Made by a program: the position numbers and the translations under genes. From Gemmatimonas sp. (GTDB taxonomy: Bacteria > Gemmatimonadota > Gemmatimonadetes > Gemmatimonadales > Gemmatimonadaceae): DNA of 64,000 nt. Numbering within the stretch: position 1 is the stretch's first letter; every line of letters starts with the position of its first letter. Shown here piece by piece: positions 9,610-19,318 of this stretch. The stretch is from positions 1-64,000 of the forward strand of contig NZ_JAJTHI010000016.1 of NCBI RefSeq assembly GCF_021298855.1, written 5' to 3'. The notes beneath the pieces were generated by a model. It had not been told where the DNA came from. It did not search any database and worked only from the letters and a program-made list of their open reading frames with translations.

Positions 9610-11028
9610 TCAGCTGGCGATCTTCTTCTTCTGCTGGTTGATCTTCTCCAGATACTTCTTGAAGAACTGCTTCTGGATGTCGTTCATGTCGATCTCACGC
9701 CCCTGGATGTACGACTGAAGGATGTTGGTCGTCATGTCCAGCGGCGTCCCGGTGGTGATCACCAGCGTGGCCTCCTTGCCCACCTCGAGGGATCCCACCT
9801 TGTCTGCCACCCCCATGAACTCGGCGGCATTGATGGTCACCGCCTTGAGCGCTTCCTCCTCGGGCAGGCCAAACGCCACGGCCACGCCCGCATCCCACGG
9901 CAGCCGATAGCTGTACAGGGCATTGCCCTCACCGGCGATGGCGAAGCGTACCCCGGCCTTGAAGAGCGCGGCCGGGGTGGCGTAGGCCTCGTCGTAGCCG
10001 TCGTCGCTGCGCGCCGGCGCCGACATGGTCGACGTGAGGATTACCGGCACGTTCTCCGCCTTGAGCCGCGCGGCCACCTGCACCGCGTCACGTCCGCCGC
10101 GAATGACCAGCTTCACCCCTTCCTGCTTGGCCCAGGTGAGGGCGTCGTTGATCTGCGACGCATTCTCGGCTGCCACCACCACCGGCATCTCGCCGTTGAG
10201 CGCGGGAATCATGGCGGCGTAGCGCGAATCGGTGCGCACGGTCTGCCCCGCCGTGATGGCGTCACGATACGCGCGCGCCTCGCCGAAAAAGTTGCGGATC
10301 TCCTCCACCTGCTCGGCGTACGTCTTGGGTGCCGGCTGCGCGCGGCCCCCCATGCCCGGCGGCGGCCCGCCGCCGAACCGCCGCGGCCGGGCGTTGGGGT
10401 CGGGCCAGTTCACGTTGAGTGCGGCCGCGCCCTTCATGCTCATCTCCTCCCACGTCCATCCTTCGAGCGAGATGGCACTGGACAGGCCGGAGATGAGCCC
10501 GCCGCCCGGCGTGGCAAAAGCCACCAGCACCCCCGCATTGCGCGTGGTCCCGATGTGCCGGCTCTCCGCATTCACCGCCACCTCGGCGCGCACGTTCGGG
10601 TTGAAGTCGCCGAGTTCGGTCACGTCGTTGGACACGTCGACGGCACCGATCTCGGAGATGCCCACCGTGCTGTACGCGTCGATCAGTCCGGGATAGATGT
10701 GCTTGCCCGTGTAGTCCACCACCTTCGCGCCACGCGGCACGGCCACCTCAGGACCGCCGATGGCGATGATCTTGCCGCGGTCCATCACGAGGGTGCCATT
10801 GGTGATGACCCCCTTCGTGACGGTGTGAATGGTCGCACCGCGCAGCACCACCGGCTGGCTCTGCGCCGCCGTGGGGATGACGACCTGCGCCTCGGCCAGC
10901 CGGGGCGTGATGACGGTGGCGAGCAGCCCACCCGCGACCAGCGCGGCGGAGAGGGCCGCAACGCGCGCAGCAGTGTACATGGTGTGGGCCCCGGCGTTCT
11001 TCGTGAAGTGTGTCGTCATGGGATGCAT
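9610..11028 (-). CDS. Amidohydrolase-fold protein lacking the HxH motif, exported
   Basis: 472-residue amidohydrolase-superfamily protein (imidazolonepropionase-like group). A signal peptide (core VAALSAALVAGGLLATVI) ends near LAEAQ. The N-terminal sandwich strand GATIHTVTKGVITNGTLVM and the C-terminal block AVTINAAEFMGVADKVGSLE are typical. The metal-binding PGLIDxHxH reads PGLIDAYSTVG, so both histidines are absent, and I see no replacement ligands; catalysis by the usual mechanism is unlikely. GGAGG lies nine bases before the chosen ATG, supporting this start. It begins two bases after the stop of the larger amidohydrolase, so the two should be co-translated and may form one complex. The lysine-rich C-terminus ends QQKKKIAS. 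Confidence 0.87.
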   Translation of the reverse strand: MHPMTTHFTKNAGAHTMYTAARVAALSAALVAGGLLATVITPRLAEAQVVIPTAAQSQPVVLRGATIHTVTKGVITNGTLVMDRGKIIAIGGPEVAVPRGAKVVDYTGKHIYPGLIDAYSTVGISEIGAVDVSNDVTELGDFNPNVRAEVAVNAESRHIGTTRNAGVLVAFATPGGGLISGLSSAISLEGWTWEEMSMKGAAALNVNWPDPNARPRRFGGGPPPGMGGRAQPAPKTYAEQVEEIRNFFGEARAYRDAITAGQTVRTDSRYAAMIPALNGEMPVVVAAENASQINDALTWAKQEGVKLVIRGGRDAVQVAARLKAENVPVILTSTMSAPARSDDGYDEAYATPAALFKAGVRFAIAGEGNALYSYRLPWDAGVAVAFGLPEEEALKAVTINAAEFMGVADKVGSLEVGKEATLVITTGTPLDMTTNILQSYIQGREIDMNDIQKQFFKKYLEKINQQKKKIAS

Positions 11029-11030
11029 GC

Positions 11031-14027
11031 TCAGCGACCTCCCTGACCGCGGCCGCGCGCCGGCGCGCCGCCGGCCGCCGGGGCCTCGGTGGCGCTCGCG
11101 GCGATCACGGCCTGCACCAGCTGCGCCCGCTGCTTCGCCACCTCGTCACGCAGCACCTTGTCCTCGTCGAGCGAGAAGTACTTGCGGCCGTCGACCCACG
11201 TCTGCTCCGCCTTGGTGAACTGCGACAGCGGGTTGCCGTTCCAGATCACGAAGTCGGCATCCTTGCCGGGCTCGAGCGAGCCGATGCGGCCGTCGATCGC
11301 CACCGCCTTGGCCGCGTTGATCGTGACCGTGTGCAGCGCGTCGACCTCGCTGACCCCGCTGCGCAGCAGCTTGCCCGCCTCCCAGTTCATGCGCGTGGAG
11401 ATCTCGTTGTCGTCGGAGTGCAGCGACGTGACCACCCCGGCCTCCAGCAGCAGGCGCGCGTTGTAGCTGGTCGCGTCGTAGGCTTCCATCTTGAATGCGC
11501 CCCAGTCGCTCCACACCACCGCGGCCACCCCCGACTTCTTCAGCTCGTCGGCAATCTTGTACGCTTCCACACCGTGCTGCAGCGTCTGCACCTTGAACCC
11601 GAATTCCTCGGTCAGGCGCATGAGCGCGAGGAACTCGTCGGCGCGATAGCCGTGCGACGACACGAGCAGCTTCCGGTTGAGAATGTCGAGCAACGCCTCC
11701 ATGCGCAGATCCTTGCGCGGGGGAAGGCCGGTCTTCGTCTTCTCCCAGCTCTTCCATTCCTTCTCGTAATCACGCGCGGCCATGAAGTGGTCGCGGATGA
11801 TCTCCTGCACGCCCATGCGCGTGTTGGGATAGCGATTGGGATTGCGCTTGGGGTTCTCGCCCAGCGCGAACTTCACCGTGCGCGGCGCGCCCTGAATCTT
11901 GTATTCGTCGGGGAGCGAGCCCCAACGCGTCTTCACGAACACGTTCTCGCCACCGATGGGGTTGGCGGACCCGTGCTTGATCATGGTGGTGGTGAGGCCA
12001 CCGGCAAGCTGGCGATAGAACCAGATGTTGTTGTGCGTGACCACGTCGCCCATCTGCACTTCGGGGACGATCGCGAACCCGCTCTCGTTGATGTCGGTGA
12101 CGCCGCCATGCGTGTGCGGGTCGATGAGCCCCGGCGTGACGTGCTTGCCGGTGGCGTCGATCACCGTGGCCCCGGCGGGGGCGGTCAGCCCCGTGCCCAC
12201 GCGTACGACCTTGCCCGCCTGCACGAGCAGGTCCGCATTCTCGAGTTTCCCCTGCGGGCCCGACGTCCACACGGTGGCGTTGCGCACCAGCACGGCGGCC
12301 GGCTGCGCTGGCGGTGCCGACCGGCCGTACTCCATCGACGGACGAATGAACGGCAGATCGATCTTCGGCACCTTCACCGCGACGGCGCCGCGCGCGGGCC
12401 CCTGATACGCCTCGGTGCGCGTGCCCTTGTAGTTGGCATCGGTGCCCGTGGGCAGCGACATCCAGCCGAAGAACTCCTCGCCACGGACCGAGCCGGAGAG
12501 CAGCACCGAGCCCTCGAGGCCCAGCTGCTCGCCGTTGAACGTTGCCTCCAGACGGCCCGTCTCGGCGATGATGCGCACGCCGGTGAGGTTCACCGGCCGG
12601 CGGCTCGGCATTTCGATCGTGCCACGGATACGGTTGAGCGGACCCTCGAGGCGCAGCGTGGCGCTGCGGAAGGTGCCCTGATCCTCGGACGCGATCGTCC
12701 ACGTGCCGCGCGGGTCGACCTGCGGGGCCCGGGTGACGCCGTAGCGGGTGCCCTGCACCCACACGTCACGGATGGCGCCTTCCTCCGTGAAGAGATCGCC
12801 CTCGCTCACCACGAGGTTGGCCACCTTGCCCACGGAAATCGTGCCGTGCGTCTTCTCGATCCCGAGGAAGCCCGCCGGGACCGTGGTAAGGGCCGCGAGC
12901 GCCTTGTCGGGCGTGAGGCCGCGCGCCACGGCCACGCGCAGGTTGGGGAAGAACTGATTGAGCGACGACAACCCGTCGGCCGTGATGGCGAATGGGATGG
13001 CATTCGCGGCCAGCTGCGCCGGGTTGGTGGGCGCGAGGTACCAGTGCCGCAGGTCGGCCAGCGACACGTTGCTCGCCGCTTCCGGGTTGGCCACGTTCGG
13101 CGCGTCCGGGAAGTTCAGCGGCACGATCAGCGGCTGGGGGCGTCCCTTGAGCACGTCAACGAGACGGTACTCCTGGCCGCTGCCGCGGAACCACGGCGTG
13201 AGCTTGTACTCGCTCGCGAGCTTGAACGCCCGCAGGTACTCCTCTTCGTTGTTGGTCTGGAAGACCACCTGCTGCTGTCCCTTCACGGCCTTGCCGAGCG
13301 CCGCGAGCGCTTCGCTCGTTTCGGGCGGCAGAATGGAGCGGCCGCTCGTCTCGTAGGCGCCCCACGCGCGGCCGTACCACTCCGCGTCGAGCAGCGTCTG
13401 CTTCATGAGGGCGATCGTCCCCATGCTCGAGTTGGGGTAGGTGCCGCCGAGCGCGAAGGAGCGCGAGAAGCCGATGCTTTGGGCGAGATCAGGGCGCAGC
13501 ACCCGCTCGCGCACACCGGCGTCGCCGAGATGCACGACGGAGGCGGTTCCGCGGAAGAGCCCCTGGCGCGGCACGGCGAGTGCCGCGCCGAAGCCGAGCG
13601 AGCGGAGCGCGGTGCGGCGCGTGGTGTCATCCTTGAGGTTCGCCGTGGTGCTGAACCACGCGCGCACCTGCGGATTCCAGTGCGTGGGGCCAACGTCGCC
13701 CCCCTGCGGCGGGGTGTCGCCGCCGAGGTCAGCGTGCGCGTCGACGAACCCGGGGTACACCGTGAGCCCCTTGAGCTCCCAGACCCGGGCGCCCGCCGGC
13801 GGGGCCATGCCGGCCCCCACCGCCGCCACGACACCATTGCGGATCACGATGGTGGCGTTGTCGAGAACCTGGCCCGGAGCGGTGACCACACGGGCACCGA
13901 CGAGTGCATGGAAGCCGGTCGCGTTGGCGCGCAGGCCGGCGATCGGTTCGGTGCGGGTGGCTTGTTGGGCCTGAAGGGTGCCGCCGGCCATGACGGCCAG
14001 ACTCAACAGGGAACGGACGACTTTCAC
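11031..14027 (-). CDS. Exported double-amidohydrolase protein
   Basis: 998-residue protein with two amidohydrolase-like halves. A GTG start opens the signal peptide (VKVVRSLLSLAVMAGGTLQA). Domain 1 (about 25-480) has VYPGFVDAHADLGGD, where the second His of HxH is Asp. A beta-sandwich of about 110 residues follows. Domain 2 (from about 600) has an intact PGLIDPHTHGG, further His at VSSHGY and LQHGVEAY, and the late Asp region SLHSDDNE, so it is probably catalytic. The superfamily hydrolyses amide, imide or peptide-like bonds; the substrate is unknown. The C-terminus is Ala/Gly/Arg-rich (PARGRGQGGR). It is the first gene of a tight two-gene unit with the HxH-less homologue. Confidence 0.9.
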   Translation of the reverse strand: MKVVRSLLSLAVMAGGTLQAQQATRTEPIAGLRANATGFHALVGARVVTAPGQVLDNATIVIRNGVVAAVGAGMAPPAGARVWELKGLTVYPGFVDAHADLGGDTPPQGGDVGPTHWNPQVRAWFSTTANLKDDTTRRTALRSLGFGAALAVPRQGLFRGTASVVHLGDAGVRERVLRPDLAQSIGFSRSFALGGTYPNSSMGTIALMKQTLLDAEWYGRAWGAYETSGRSILPPETSEALAALGKAVKGQQQVVFQTNNEEEYLRAFKLASEYKLTPWFRGSGQEYRLVDVLKGRPQPLIVPLNFPDAPNVANPEAASNVSLADLRHWYLAPTNPAQLAANAIPFAITADGLSSLNQFFPNLRVAVARGLTPDKALAALTTVPAGFLGIEKTHGTISVGKVANLVVSEGDLFTEEGAIRDVWVQGTRYGVTRAPQVDPRGTWTIASEDQGTFRSATLRLEGPLNRIRGTIEMPSRRPVNLTGVRIIAETGRLEATFNGEQLGLEGSVLLSGSVRGEEFFGWMSLPTGTDANYKGTRTEAYQGPARGAVAVKVPKIDLPFIRPSMEYGRSAPPAQPAAVLVRNATVWTSGPQGKLENADLLVQAGKVVRVGTGLTAPAGATVIDATGKHVTPGLIDPHTHGGVTDINESGFAIVPEVQMGDVVTHNNIWFYRQLAGGLTTTMIKHGSANPIGGENVFVKTRWGSLPDEYKIQGAPRTVKFALGENPKRNPNRYPNTRMGVQEIIRDHFMAARDYEKEWKSWEKTKTGLPPRKDLRMEALLDILNRKLLVSSHGYRADEFLALMRLTEEFGFKVQTLQHGVEAYKIADELKKSGVAAVVWSDWGAFKMEAYDATSYNARLLLEAGVVTSLHSDDNEISTRMNWEAGKLLRSGVSEVDALHTVTINAAKAVAIDGRIGSLEPGKDADFVIWNGNPLSQFTKAEQTWVDGRKYFSLDEDKVLRDEVAKQRAQLVQAVIAASATEAPAAGGAPARGRGQGGR

Positions 14028-14236
14028 GAAGGACTCCCGTGACGGCGCCGGCAGGGGAACGCCGTCGGTGGCGGAGGAATGGTGAGGCAGCACGGCGACG
14101 GGCGCGCGGACGGCGCACGGGCACCGGGCCGGTGGCCAACTATGCGGCCGGGGGCGCTCGATATCAAACGGCTGAGGGGGGCCAGACGTTCGGGGCCACC
14201 GCTCATGAGTGCGGGTGATCGGCGCCGGGGGGCGCG

Positions 14237-15664
14237 TCAGGCGGCGCGGTCGGCCAGGAACGTGCCCACGTCGAGCGTCTCGACCGGCGGCGGGACGCTC
14301 TCGACGATGTGGAGGCGATACGCCCCACGCCCATCTCGGGTGCTCGTATCGATCTCGTCCCCGGCGCGCTCGAACCGGTCGTTGACCGGCACGATGACCG
14401 GATGCAGCAGGTCGCCCTCGGTGATGCGGACCACGACCCCGAGCCGCTCGTCGCTGGTGCGGACCAGCGAACCGAGGGGAAAGAACGTGATCGCGTTCAC
14501 GAACGTCTTGACCAGCGCGGCGTTGAGGGTGTCGCCAGCGAGTCGGGCGAGCAGCAGGCACGCCTGCTCGGGCGGGGCGGGTTTGCGGTACGTGCGCACA
14601 CCCGTGACGGCTTCGTAGATGTCGGCCACCGACAGAAGCTGGCTCATGGGGTGCGGGATGACCCCGTCACCCAGGTTCGGGTACCCGCCGCCCCGAACGG
14701 TTCGGTGATGCTCGAGCGCAAGGCGCGGCGTGAGCGGATGCAATCCCGGCGTGCGCAGGAGGAACTCGGCGCCCTGCGCGGGATGGCCCTCGACGACGCG
14801 CCGTTCGCGGTCGTCCAACGTGCCCGGCTTCCGCAGGATATCGAGCGGAACGTGCGACTTTCCGATGTCATGCAGGAGCGCCGCCTCGACGAGGGCGCCC
14901 AGCAACTCCTCACGGAGACCGATCTGCCGTCCGAGCAGCAGGCTGAGCATTGCCACATTCACCGAGTGAAGCCACGTCTGGTTGTCGTAGTTCTTCACGG
15001 CCAGGATCTGGCTGAGCACGGCGTTGCTGCGCGAGACCTTGTACATCAGCAGCTGGACGAAGTCCCGCACGGTGCTGGCCCTGAGCTCACCGCCCGCGGC
15101 GATCTCGTCGAAGGTCGCCTTGGACATCATGATCGATTCCGCATAGTCCGGATCGAGCACCCCGGATGGCGCGTCGGGCCACTCCGGCACCACCTGGCGC
15201 GTGTCGAGCGGTACCAGCCGGCTCAGGCGAACATGCCGTATTCCACGCACGGCGAGTTGGGCCCCGACCGTGCCTTCGACCGGATGGTACTGCATGTCCC
15301 AGAGCAGTTGGGCCAGCGCGCGCAATTCCTCGTGGTCCACGCCCTCACCGAGCTGAATGCTCTGGACGCCGAGGGCCAGAAGGTCCTCGATGACCTGACC
15401 ACCGGTCTCCAGGTCCAGCGCCCCCGAGGCCCCGTCGACGGTGACCTCCCCTTGGATGATATCGATGCTGACGGCCGACTGGCGGCGCAGCTGCGCCTGT
15501 ACCGTCTCGTGGAGCACCCGCAGCCGCTCCTCGACGAGCGGGTGACCGTGAGGATACAGCCCGATCAGACGACGCACGGTACCGATGCCCCGCAGGATGG
15601 CCACTGGCCCGGCGGAGGGCGCCGGGTCGCCGAATGGGGTGGACGGGTGAGCGGGAAGGGTCAT
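14237..15664 (-). CDS. HD-GYP domain protein (probable cyclic-di-GMP phosphodiesterase)
   Basis: 475-residue cytoplasmic protein. HD-GYP domains degrade cyclic di-GMP. The domain spans about residues 205-390: His233 in WLHSVNVA, HDIGK at 265-269, EGHP near 292, ALEHH near 317-320 and GGGYP at 325-329, so the metal ligands and GYP motif are present. Residues 20-145 form a helical/beta domain (YPHGHPLVEERLRVLHETV) that resembles the N-terminus of the next upstream gene. The last 80 residues form a small beta-domain often found after HD-GYP. It begins ten bases after the HEAT-like gene, so the pair is an operon. No receiver or membrane segment is visible. Confidence 0.93.
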   Translation of the reverse strand: MTLPAHPSTPFGDPAPSAGPVAILRGIGTVRRLIGLYPHGHPLVEERLRVLHETVQAQLRRQSAVSIDIIQGEVTVDGASGALDLETGGQVIEDLLALGVQSIQLGEGVDHEELRALAQLLWDMQYHPVEGTVGAQLAVRGIRHVRLSRLVPLDTRQVVPEWPDAPSGVLDPDYAESIMMSKATFDEIAAGGELRASTVRDFVQLLMYKVSRSNAVLSQILAVKNYDNQTWLHSVNVAMLSLLLGRQIGLREELLGALVEAALLHDIGKSHVPLDILRKPGTLDDRERRVVEGHPAQGAEFLLRTPGLHPLTPRLALEHHRTVRGGGYPNLGDGVIPHPMSQLLSVADIYEAVTGVRTYRKPAPPEQACLLLARLAGDTLNAALVKTFVNAITFFPLGSLVRTSDERLGVVVRITEGDLLHPVIVPVNDRFERAGDEIDTSTRDGRGAYRLHIVESVPPPVETLDVGTFLADRAA

Positions 15665-15674
15665 CGATGGGGGG

Positions 15675-17960
15675 TCACGCCTGCAGCAGCTGCGCGGCGC
15701 TGCGGGCCACGCGAACCAGCGCCGGGTTCCAGAGGTGAAAGCGCAGACTCGTCAGCGCTCGGAGCGTCGGCGCCACATCGGCGGGGACGGGACGGCCGAC
15801 GCAGTCGAGCAACTGCTGTGCCAGACCGGGATGTCGCCGCACGAAGTCCATGTTGGCGAGCAGGTCGTGCACCCGCGGCTGCAACTGGGCTGGTGCGAAG
15901 CGCAGCAGCGCCTCCGCGGCTGCGGGCCGGGTCGACGCGGGACCGGCCACCAGGTGGCGCGCCACCGTGATCGCTGCCGCCGAGCTCCCCATCGTGGCCA
16001 GCGCGTGCAGCGCTTCCCGGACGGCCGCGTCGTCGCCCGAGGCCAGTACGGCGGCGACCTTGCTGCCATAGGCCGCCCCCGCGCGACCGAGGAAACGGAT
16101 GATCGCGAGGCGGACCTCCCCCGTCGCCGAGGTCAGCTGCGGGGCCAGCATGGGGGCAACCGTGGAGGCATGGTCGCCCAACCCGGCCAATAGCGCGCGG
16201 GCGCGATCGGCCATGACGGGATCATGGAGGCCGGCAACGATGGCGGTGATCAGGTGGGCCCCGAACCCGTCGAGGAGCGCGTCAGTGGTGGCGGGGGAAA
16301 GGCGCTCGTGCGTGTCCTGCCGTGCCAGCAGGGCAAGGCGTTCGGCTGTCCAGAAGCTGCACCACGCCGCGGCAATCGCCGCGGTCACCTCCGGACGCGA
16401 TGGCGGTTCGGTTTCGGCGAGGGTACGCAGGTGGCGACCCCAATGCGCAACCGTCATCCATCGCCCCTGCTGGCCAAGCGTGTCCAGCAGCACGTCCGCC
16501 TGCGCCAGCAACCGTGCCGCCGAGGTGGGATCGGATTCGACCCGCAACAGGTGGGAGAGGGTCCCGAGGTGCGTGTCGGTCTCATCCATGGCCGCAGTGT
16601 CGCGCACGAGGCGCTGCGTCTCCTCGATCGCCGCGTCCGTGAGCGCGAGATCGAACGCGACATAGTCGGCGAAGTGGCGTTGGCCGGAGGGATCTACTGC
16701 GATCAGTTTTCGAGCAAACCGCTCTATGGCGGCGTCGGGCCCATAGGCCGCCGTGTCGGTCGCCAGCCGTCGCCCCAGGCGATCGCGGAGCAACGGGTCG
16801 AGTGCCTCGCGCCGTTCCGAGGGGAGGGCCAGGCGATCCACGGCCGTGGCCAGCAGCTCGGGGGCCGCCGTCTCGAGGTCAAGCAGCAGACACAGCGCGT
16901 CGGCCAGCGCCACATCGGGGAAGCTGGCGAGCACGGAACCCTCCAGCGCGCCGTCGAGGAGACCGGTGAGCACCGTCTTTCGCAGCAGCGCGATCCGGCG
17001 GCTCTCGTCGAGGTCGAGCAGCGACCGGGCCAGTTTGGAGAAGAGCAGCTCCCCGATCTGCGGATCGAAGCTGGCGAACAGCGCCGCCATCTCGGCGAAC
17101 CGCTCGGCAAAGGCAGTCTGTCGATCAATGGCCGTTGCTGGCTCCTCGTCCGTGAGGCGCGTCAAGGCCACGGCCAGTTCCACCGGATCACCGAGCAGCA
17201 ACGCCAGGTCGGCCAGTGTCACGGCGTCGCAGGTCACGGAGGGATCGACGCGCACCCATCCCCGCTGCGGGGGGTAGCGATGCCGCACCGGTCCGCCGTT
17301 GGCCAACTGCTCCCGTCGCTGGCGTTGCGCGGCGTCGACCAGTCGCCGGACCACTGCCGGTGGAGTGCCGGCATCGATCACCACCGGGCGATGCGACGCG
17401 CGCATGGTGATCCCTTCGCCCCGCTGCCCACTCCAGCCGCTCGCGACGCCGCCCGCGGGCGGTGCGGCCTCATTGAGCCCTCCCAACTCGGCACAGAAGC
17501 GGCTCAACTCGGCGGGTGTGGTCGAACACGCGATCTCCACGGTGTCCACCTGGGCGCGGTGCAGGCGGCGGGCGAGATCGACCTCGCCCCCGTTCAACGT
17601 GATGGTGACCCCCTGATCGATCGTCACCCACGAGGCACCGACGCGGAACGCCAGGGGCTCGCTACGGGGGAGCCGGCCGAGAGCGGCATGCACCGCGGCG
17701 ATCGCCGCCACGCAAATCGGGTGGCTCGCCGGCAGGGTCTGGTAGCACCGGACGGCCTTCGCAAGCAGCATCAGGCACTCCCGGATGGCCTCCACCTCGG
17801 CCGGGGGCCGGTCGCTTCCCGGTGCTGCCGTTATCGGCGGCCGTCCGCCGTCGCTCGCCGCGTTGGTGGCGCCGCTGGCCGTACCGATGGCCGTACCGAT
17901 GGCCGCAACCGACGACTCGGTTCGACGCGACCATTGGGCAGAGGAGGAGGGCGCAATCAC
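15675..17960 (-). CDS. HEAT-repeat-like cytoplasmic protein, partner of the HD-GYP protein
   Basis: 761-residue protein from a GTG start, with no signal peptide. Residues 1-55 are low complexity (AIGTAIGTASG, from a 12-bp tandem duplication). Residues about 55-160 (LLAKAVRCYQTLPASHPICV onward) parallel the N-terminus of the HD-GYP protein in order and motif, suggesting a shared sensing or docking domain. The rest is alpha-helical with HEAT-like periodicity; the clearest repeats lie over residues 590-700 (LAIIRFLGRAG, AVREALHALATMGSSAAAI, AAEALLRFAP). It probably scaffolds or controls the HD-GYP protein encoded ten bases downstream. No enzymatic motif was found and no established function is known to me. 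Confidence 0.8.
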   Translation of the reverse strand: MIAPSSSAQWSRRTESSVAAIGTAIGTASGATNAASDGGRPPITAAPGSDRPPAEVEAIRECLMLLAKAVRCYQTLPASHPICVAAIAAVHAALGRLPRSEPLAFRVGASWVTIDQGVTITLNGGEVDLARRLHRAQVDTVEIACSTTPAELSRFCAELGGLNEAAPPAGGVASGWSGQRGEGITMRASHRPVVIDAGTPPAVVRRLVDAAQRQRREQLANGGPVRHRYPPQRGWVRVDPSVTCDAVTLADLALLLGDPVELAVALTRLTDEEPATAIDRQTAFAERFAEMAALFASFDPQIGELLFSKLARSLLDLDESRRIALLRKTVLTGLLDGALEGSVLASFPDVALADALCLLLDLETAAPELLATAVDRLALPSERREALDPLLRDRLGRRLATDTAAYGPDAAIERFARKLIAVDPSGQRHFADYVAFDLALTDAAIEETQRLVRDTAAMDETDTHLGTLSHLLRVESDPTSAARLLAQADVLLDTLGQQGRWMTVAHWGRHLRTLAETEPPSRPEVTAAIAAAWCSFWTAERLALLARQDTHERLSPATTDALLDGFGAHLITAIVAGLHDPVMADRARALLAGLGDHASTVAPMLAPQLTSATGEVRLAIIRFLGRAGAAYGSKVAAVLASGDDAAVREALHALATMGSSAAAITVARHLVAGPASTRPAAAEALLRFAPAQLQPRVHDLLANMDFVRRHPGLAQQLLDCVGRPVPADVAPTLRALTSLRFHLWNPALVRVARSAAQLLQA

Positions 17961-18194
17961 GGGCGACGGAGTGTGGCGTGCCGGGGAAGTCGAATGGGCT
18001 CAAAGCGGACAACCGTCGGACGATCGAAGGCCATTGTGAGTATCGGTCACCGCGGGGTTTTCTGCACTGATGGTGACGACACGAGATCAACGAAACGGCT
18101 GGTCCCGTCTGGCAGGGCCGACCCGATGAGACCACGCGCGGGCGCCCGTCTCTTGGGGGGAAGGAGCACGCCCTGTACCTTCCGCTGCTTCCGC

Positions 18195-18974
18195 ATGCCT
18201 TCCTCTTCCGCGCCCGCCGTGCGTTCGGTACCCACCTGGTCGTCCGCTCCGCCCGGCACGCCCGCGGTGGGTGCGCAGCAATGGCGCGACCTGCTCTTTC
18301 TCCACTGGCCGGCGCACCCTGCAGCTGTGCAGGCCACGCTGCCGCCCGGCCTGTCCGTGGACACGCTGCATGGGGACGCGTGGGTAGGCATCGTGCCCTT
18401 CGCCATGGCGCGCGTGCGCCCGCGATTCCTGCCGCCGGTGCCGTGGCTCTCGTGGTTTCTCGAGCTGAACGTGCGCACCTACGTGCGCGACCGCGCTGGC
18501 AACCCGGGGGTGTGGTTCTACTCGCTCGACTGCAACCAGCCCGTGGCCGTGGTCATCGCGCGCACCCTCTTTCACTTGCCCTACCAACACGCGCACATGG
18601 AGGCGCGGCGCCGCCATGACCATGGCGTGGCCACCCTGCATTACCAGTGTCAGCGCCGAGGGCAGGCGGCCCCGCCGTGGCAGTACACCTGGAGCACCCG
18701 CGACGACGGTGCCCCTGCCATGCTCGGCTCACTGGAGCACTTCCTGGTGGAGCGGTACGCCCTCTACTGCGCCGATGCGCGGCAGCGCCTCTATCGTGGA
18801 ACGGTGTCGCACGCCCCCTATCGCATACACACCCCGGCCGTGCAGACCTTCGACACCGGACCGGCCACCCTTGCCGGTTTCACACTCGAGGGGCCGCCGG
18901 TGTCGGTGCTGGCCGCCCAACCGGTCAACGTGACCATCCACGCGCTGCGACCGCACGACCTCCGGGGTCGGTGA
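18195..18974 (+). CDS. DUF2071 (YqjF-like) family protein
   Basis: 259-residue protein of the DUF2071 family, found across bacteria and without a settled function. Family marks include WRDLLFLHWP near the start, LPPGLSVDTLHGDAWVGIVP, and the central FLELNVRTYVRD and GVWFYSLDCNQP. No signal peptide or membrane helix is seen, so it is cytoplasmic. The ATG precedes the family's first conserved tryptophan by about 30 residues. It is divergent from the HEAT/HD-GYP operon across a 234-bp gap in which no further gene is apparent, and 31 bp upstream of the DUF1289 gene. Confidence 0.9.
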   Translation: MPSSSAPAVRSVPTWSSAPPGTPAVGAQQWRDLLFLHWPAHPAAVQATLPPGLSVDTLHGDAWVGIVPFAMARVRPRFLPPVPWLSWFLELNVRTYVRDRAGNPGVWFYSLDCNQPVAVVIARTLFHLPYQHAHMEARRRHDHGVATLHYQCQRRGQAAPPWQYTWSTRDDGAPAMLGSLEHFLVERYALYCADARQRLYRGTVSHAPYRIHTPAVQTFDTGPATLAGFTLEGPPVSVLAAQPVNVTIHALRPHDLRGR

Positions 18975-19005
18975 ATCCGGTGCTGCACGCCGCTACCTTG
19001 CGGGC

Positions 19006-19233
19006 ATGGCAACCCCGGTCAATCACGACGACGCCGCCCGCGCCGGACATCACGTCGCGTTGGCGTCCACGCAATCCCCGTGCATCAAGGTGTGCCGCCT
19101 CGACGCACACGACCGCTGCTACGGCTGCGGTCGTACGCGAACCGAGATTGCCCGCTGGTCGGCCATGTCCCCCGACGAACGCCGCGCCGTGAATTCCCGC
19201 CTTGGCTTTCGTGGTCACGGCGAGAACCGGTAG
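19006..19233 (+). CDS. DUF1289 small cysteine-rich protein
   Basis: 75-residue protein with the DUF1289 signature: SPCIKVCRLDAHDRCYGCGRT holds four closely spaced cysteines in a C-x4-C-x8-C-x2-C pattern, followed by the conserved WSAMSPDER. The family is thought to bind a metal or iron-sulfur centre; function is not established. It is cytoplasmic by sequence. It lies between DUF2071 and a serine hydrolase on the same strand; the three may be transcribed together. Confidence 0.9.
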   Translation: MATPVNHDDAARAGHHVALASTQSPCIKVCRLDAHDRCYGCGRTRTEIARWSAMSPDERRAVNSRLGFRGHGENR

Positions 19234-19318
19234 CCCGTTCATGTGGCGCGCGAACCGCCTCGTGCCGGAGCCGTCGGCGCAAGGCAACCCCTCCGCACGG
19301 CCTCGGAGTCGTACAGAC

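Noticed and set aside
11010-14042. Open frame of about 1000 codons on the plus strand, antisense to the double amidohydrolase
   Set aside because: The translation is His/Arg/Gly-rich without motifs, and the minus strand encodes a complete family protein. Long antisense frames are common at this GC content.
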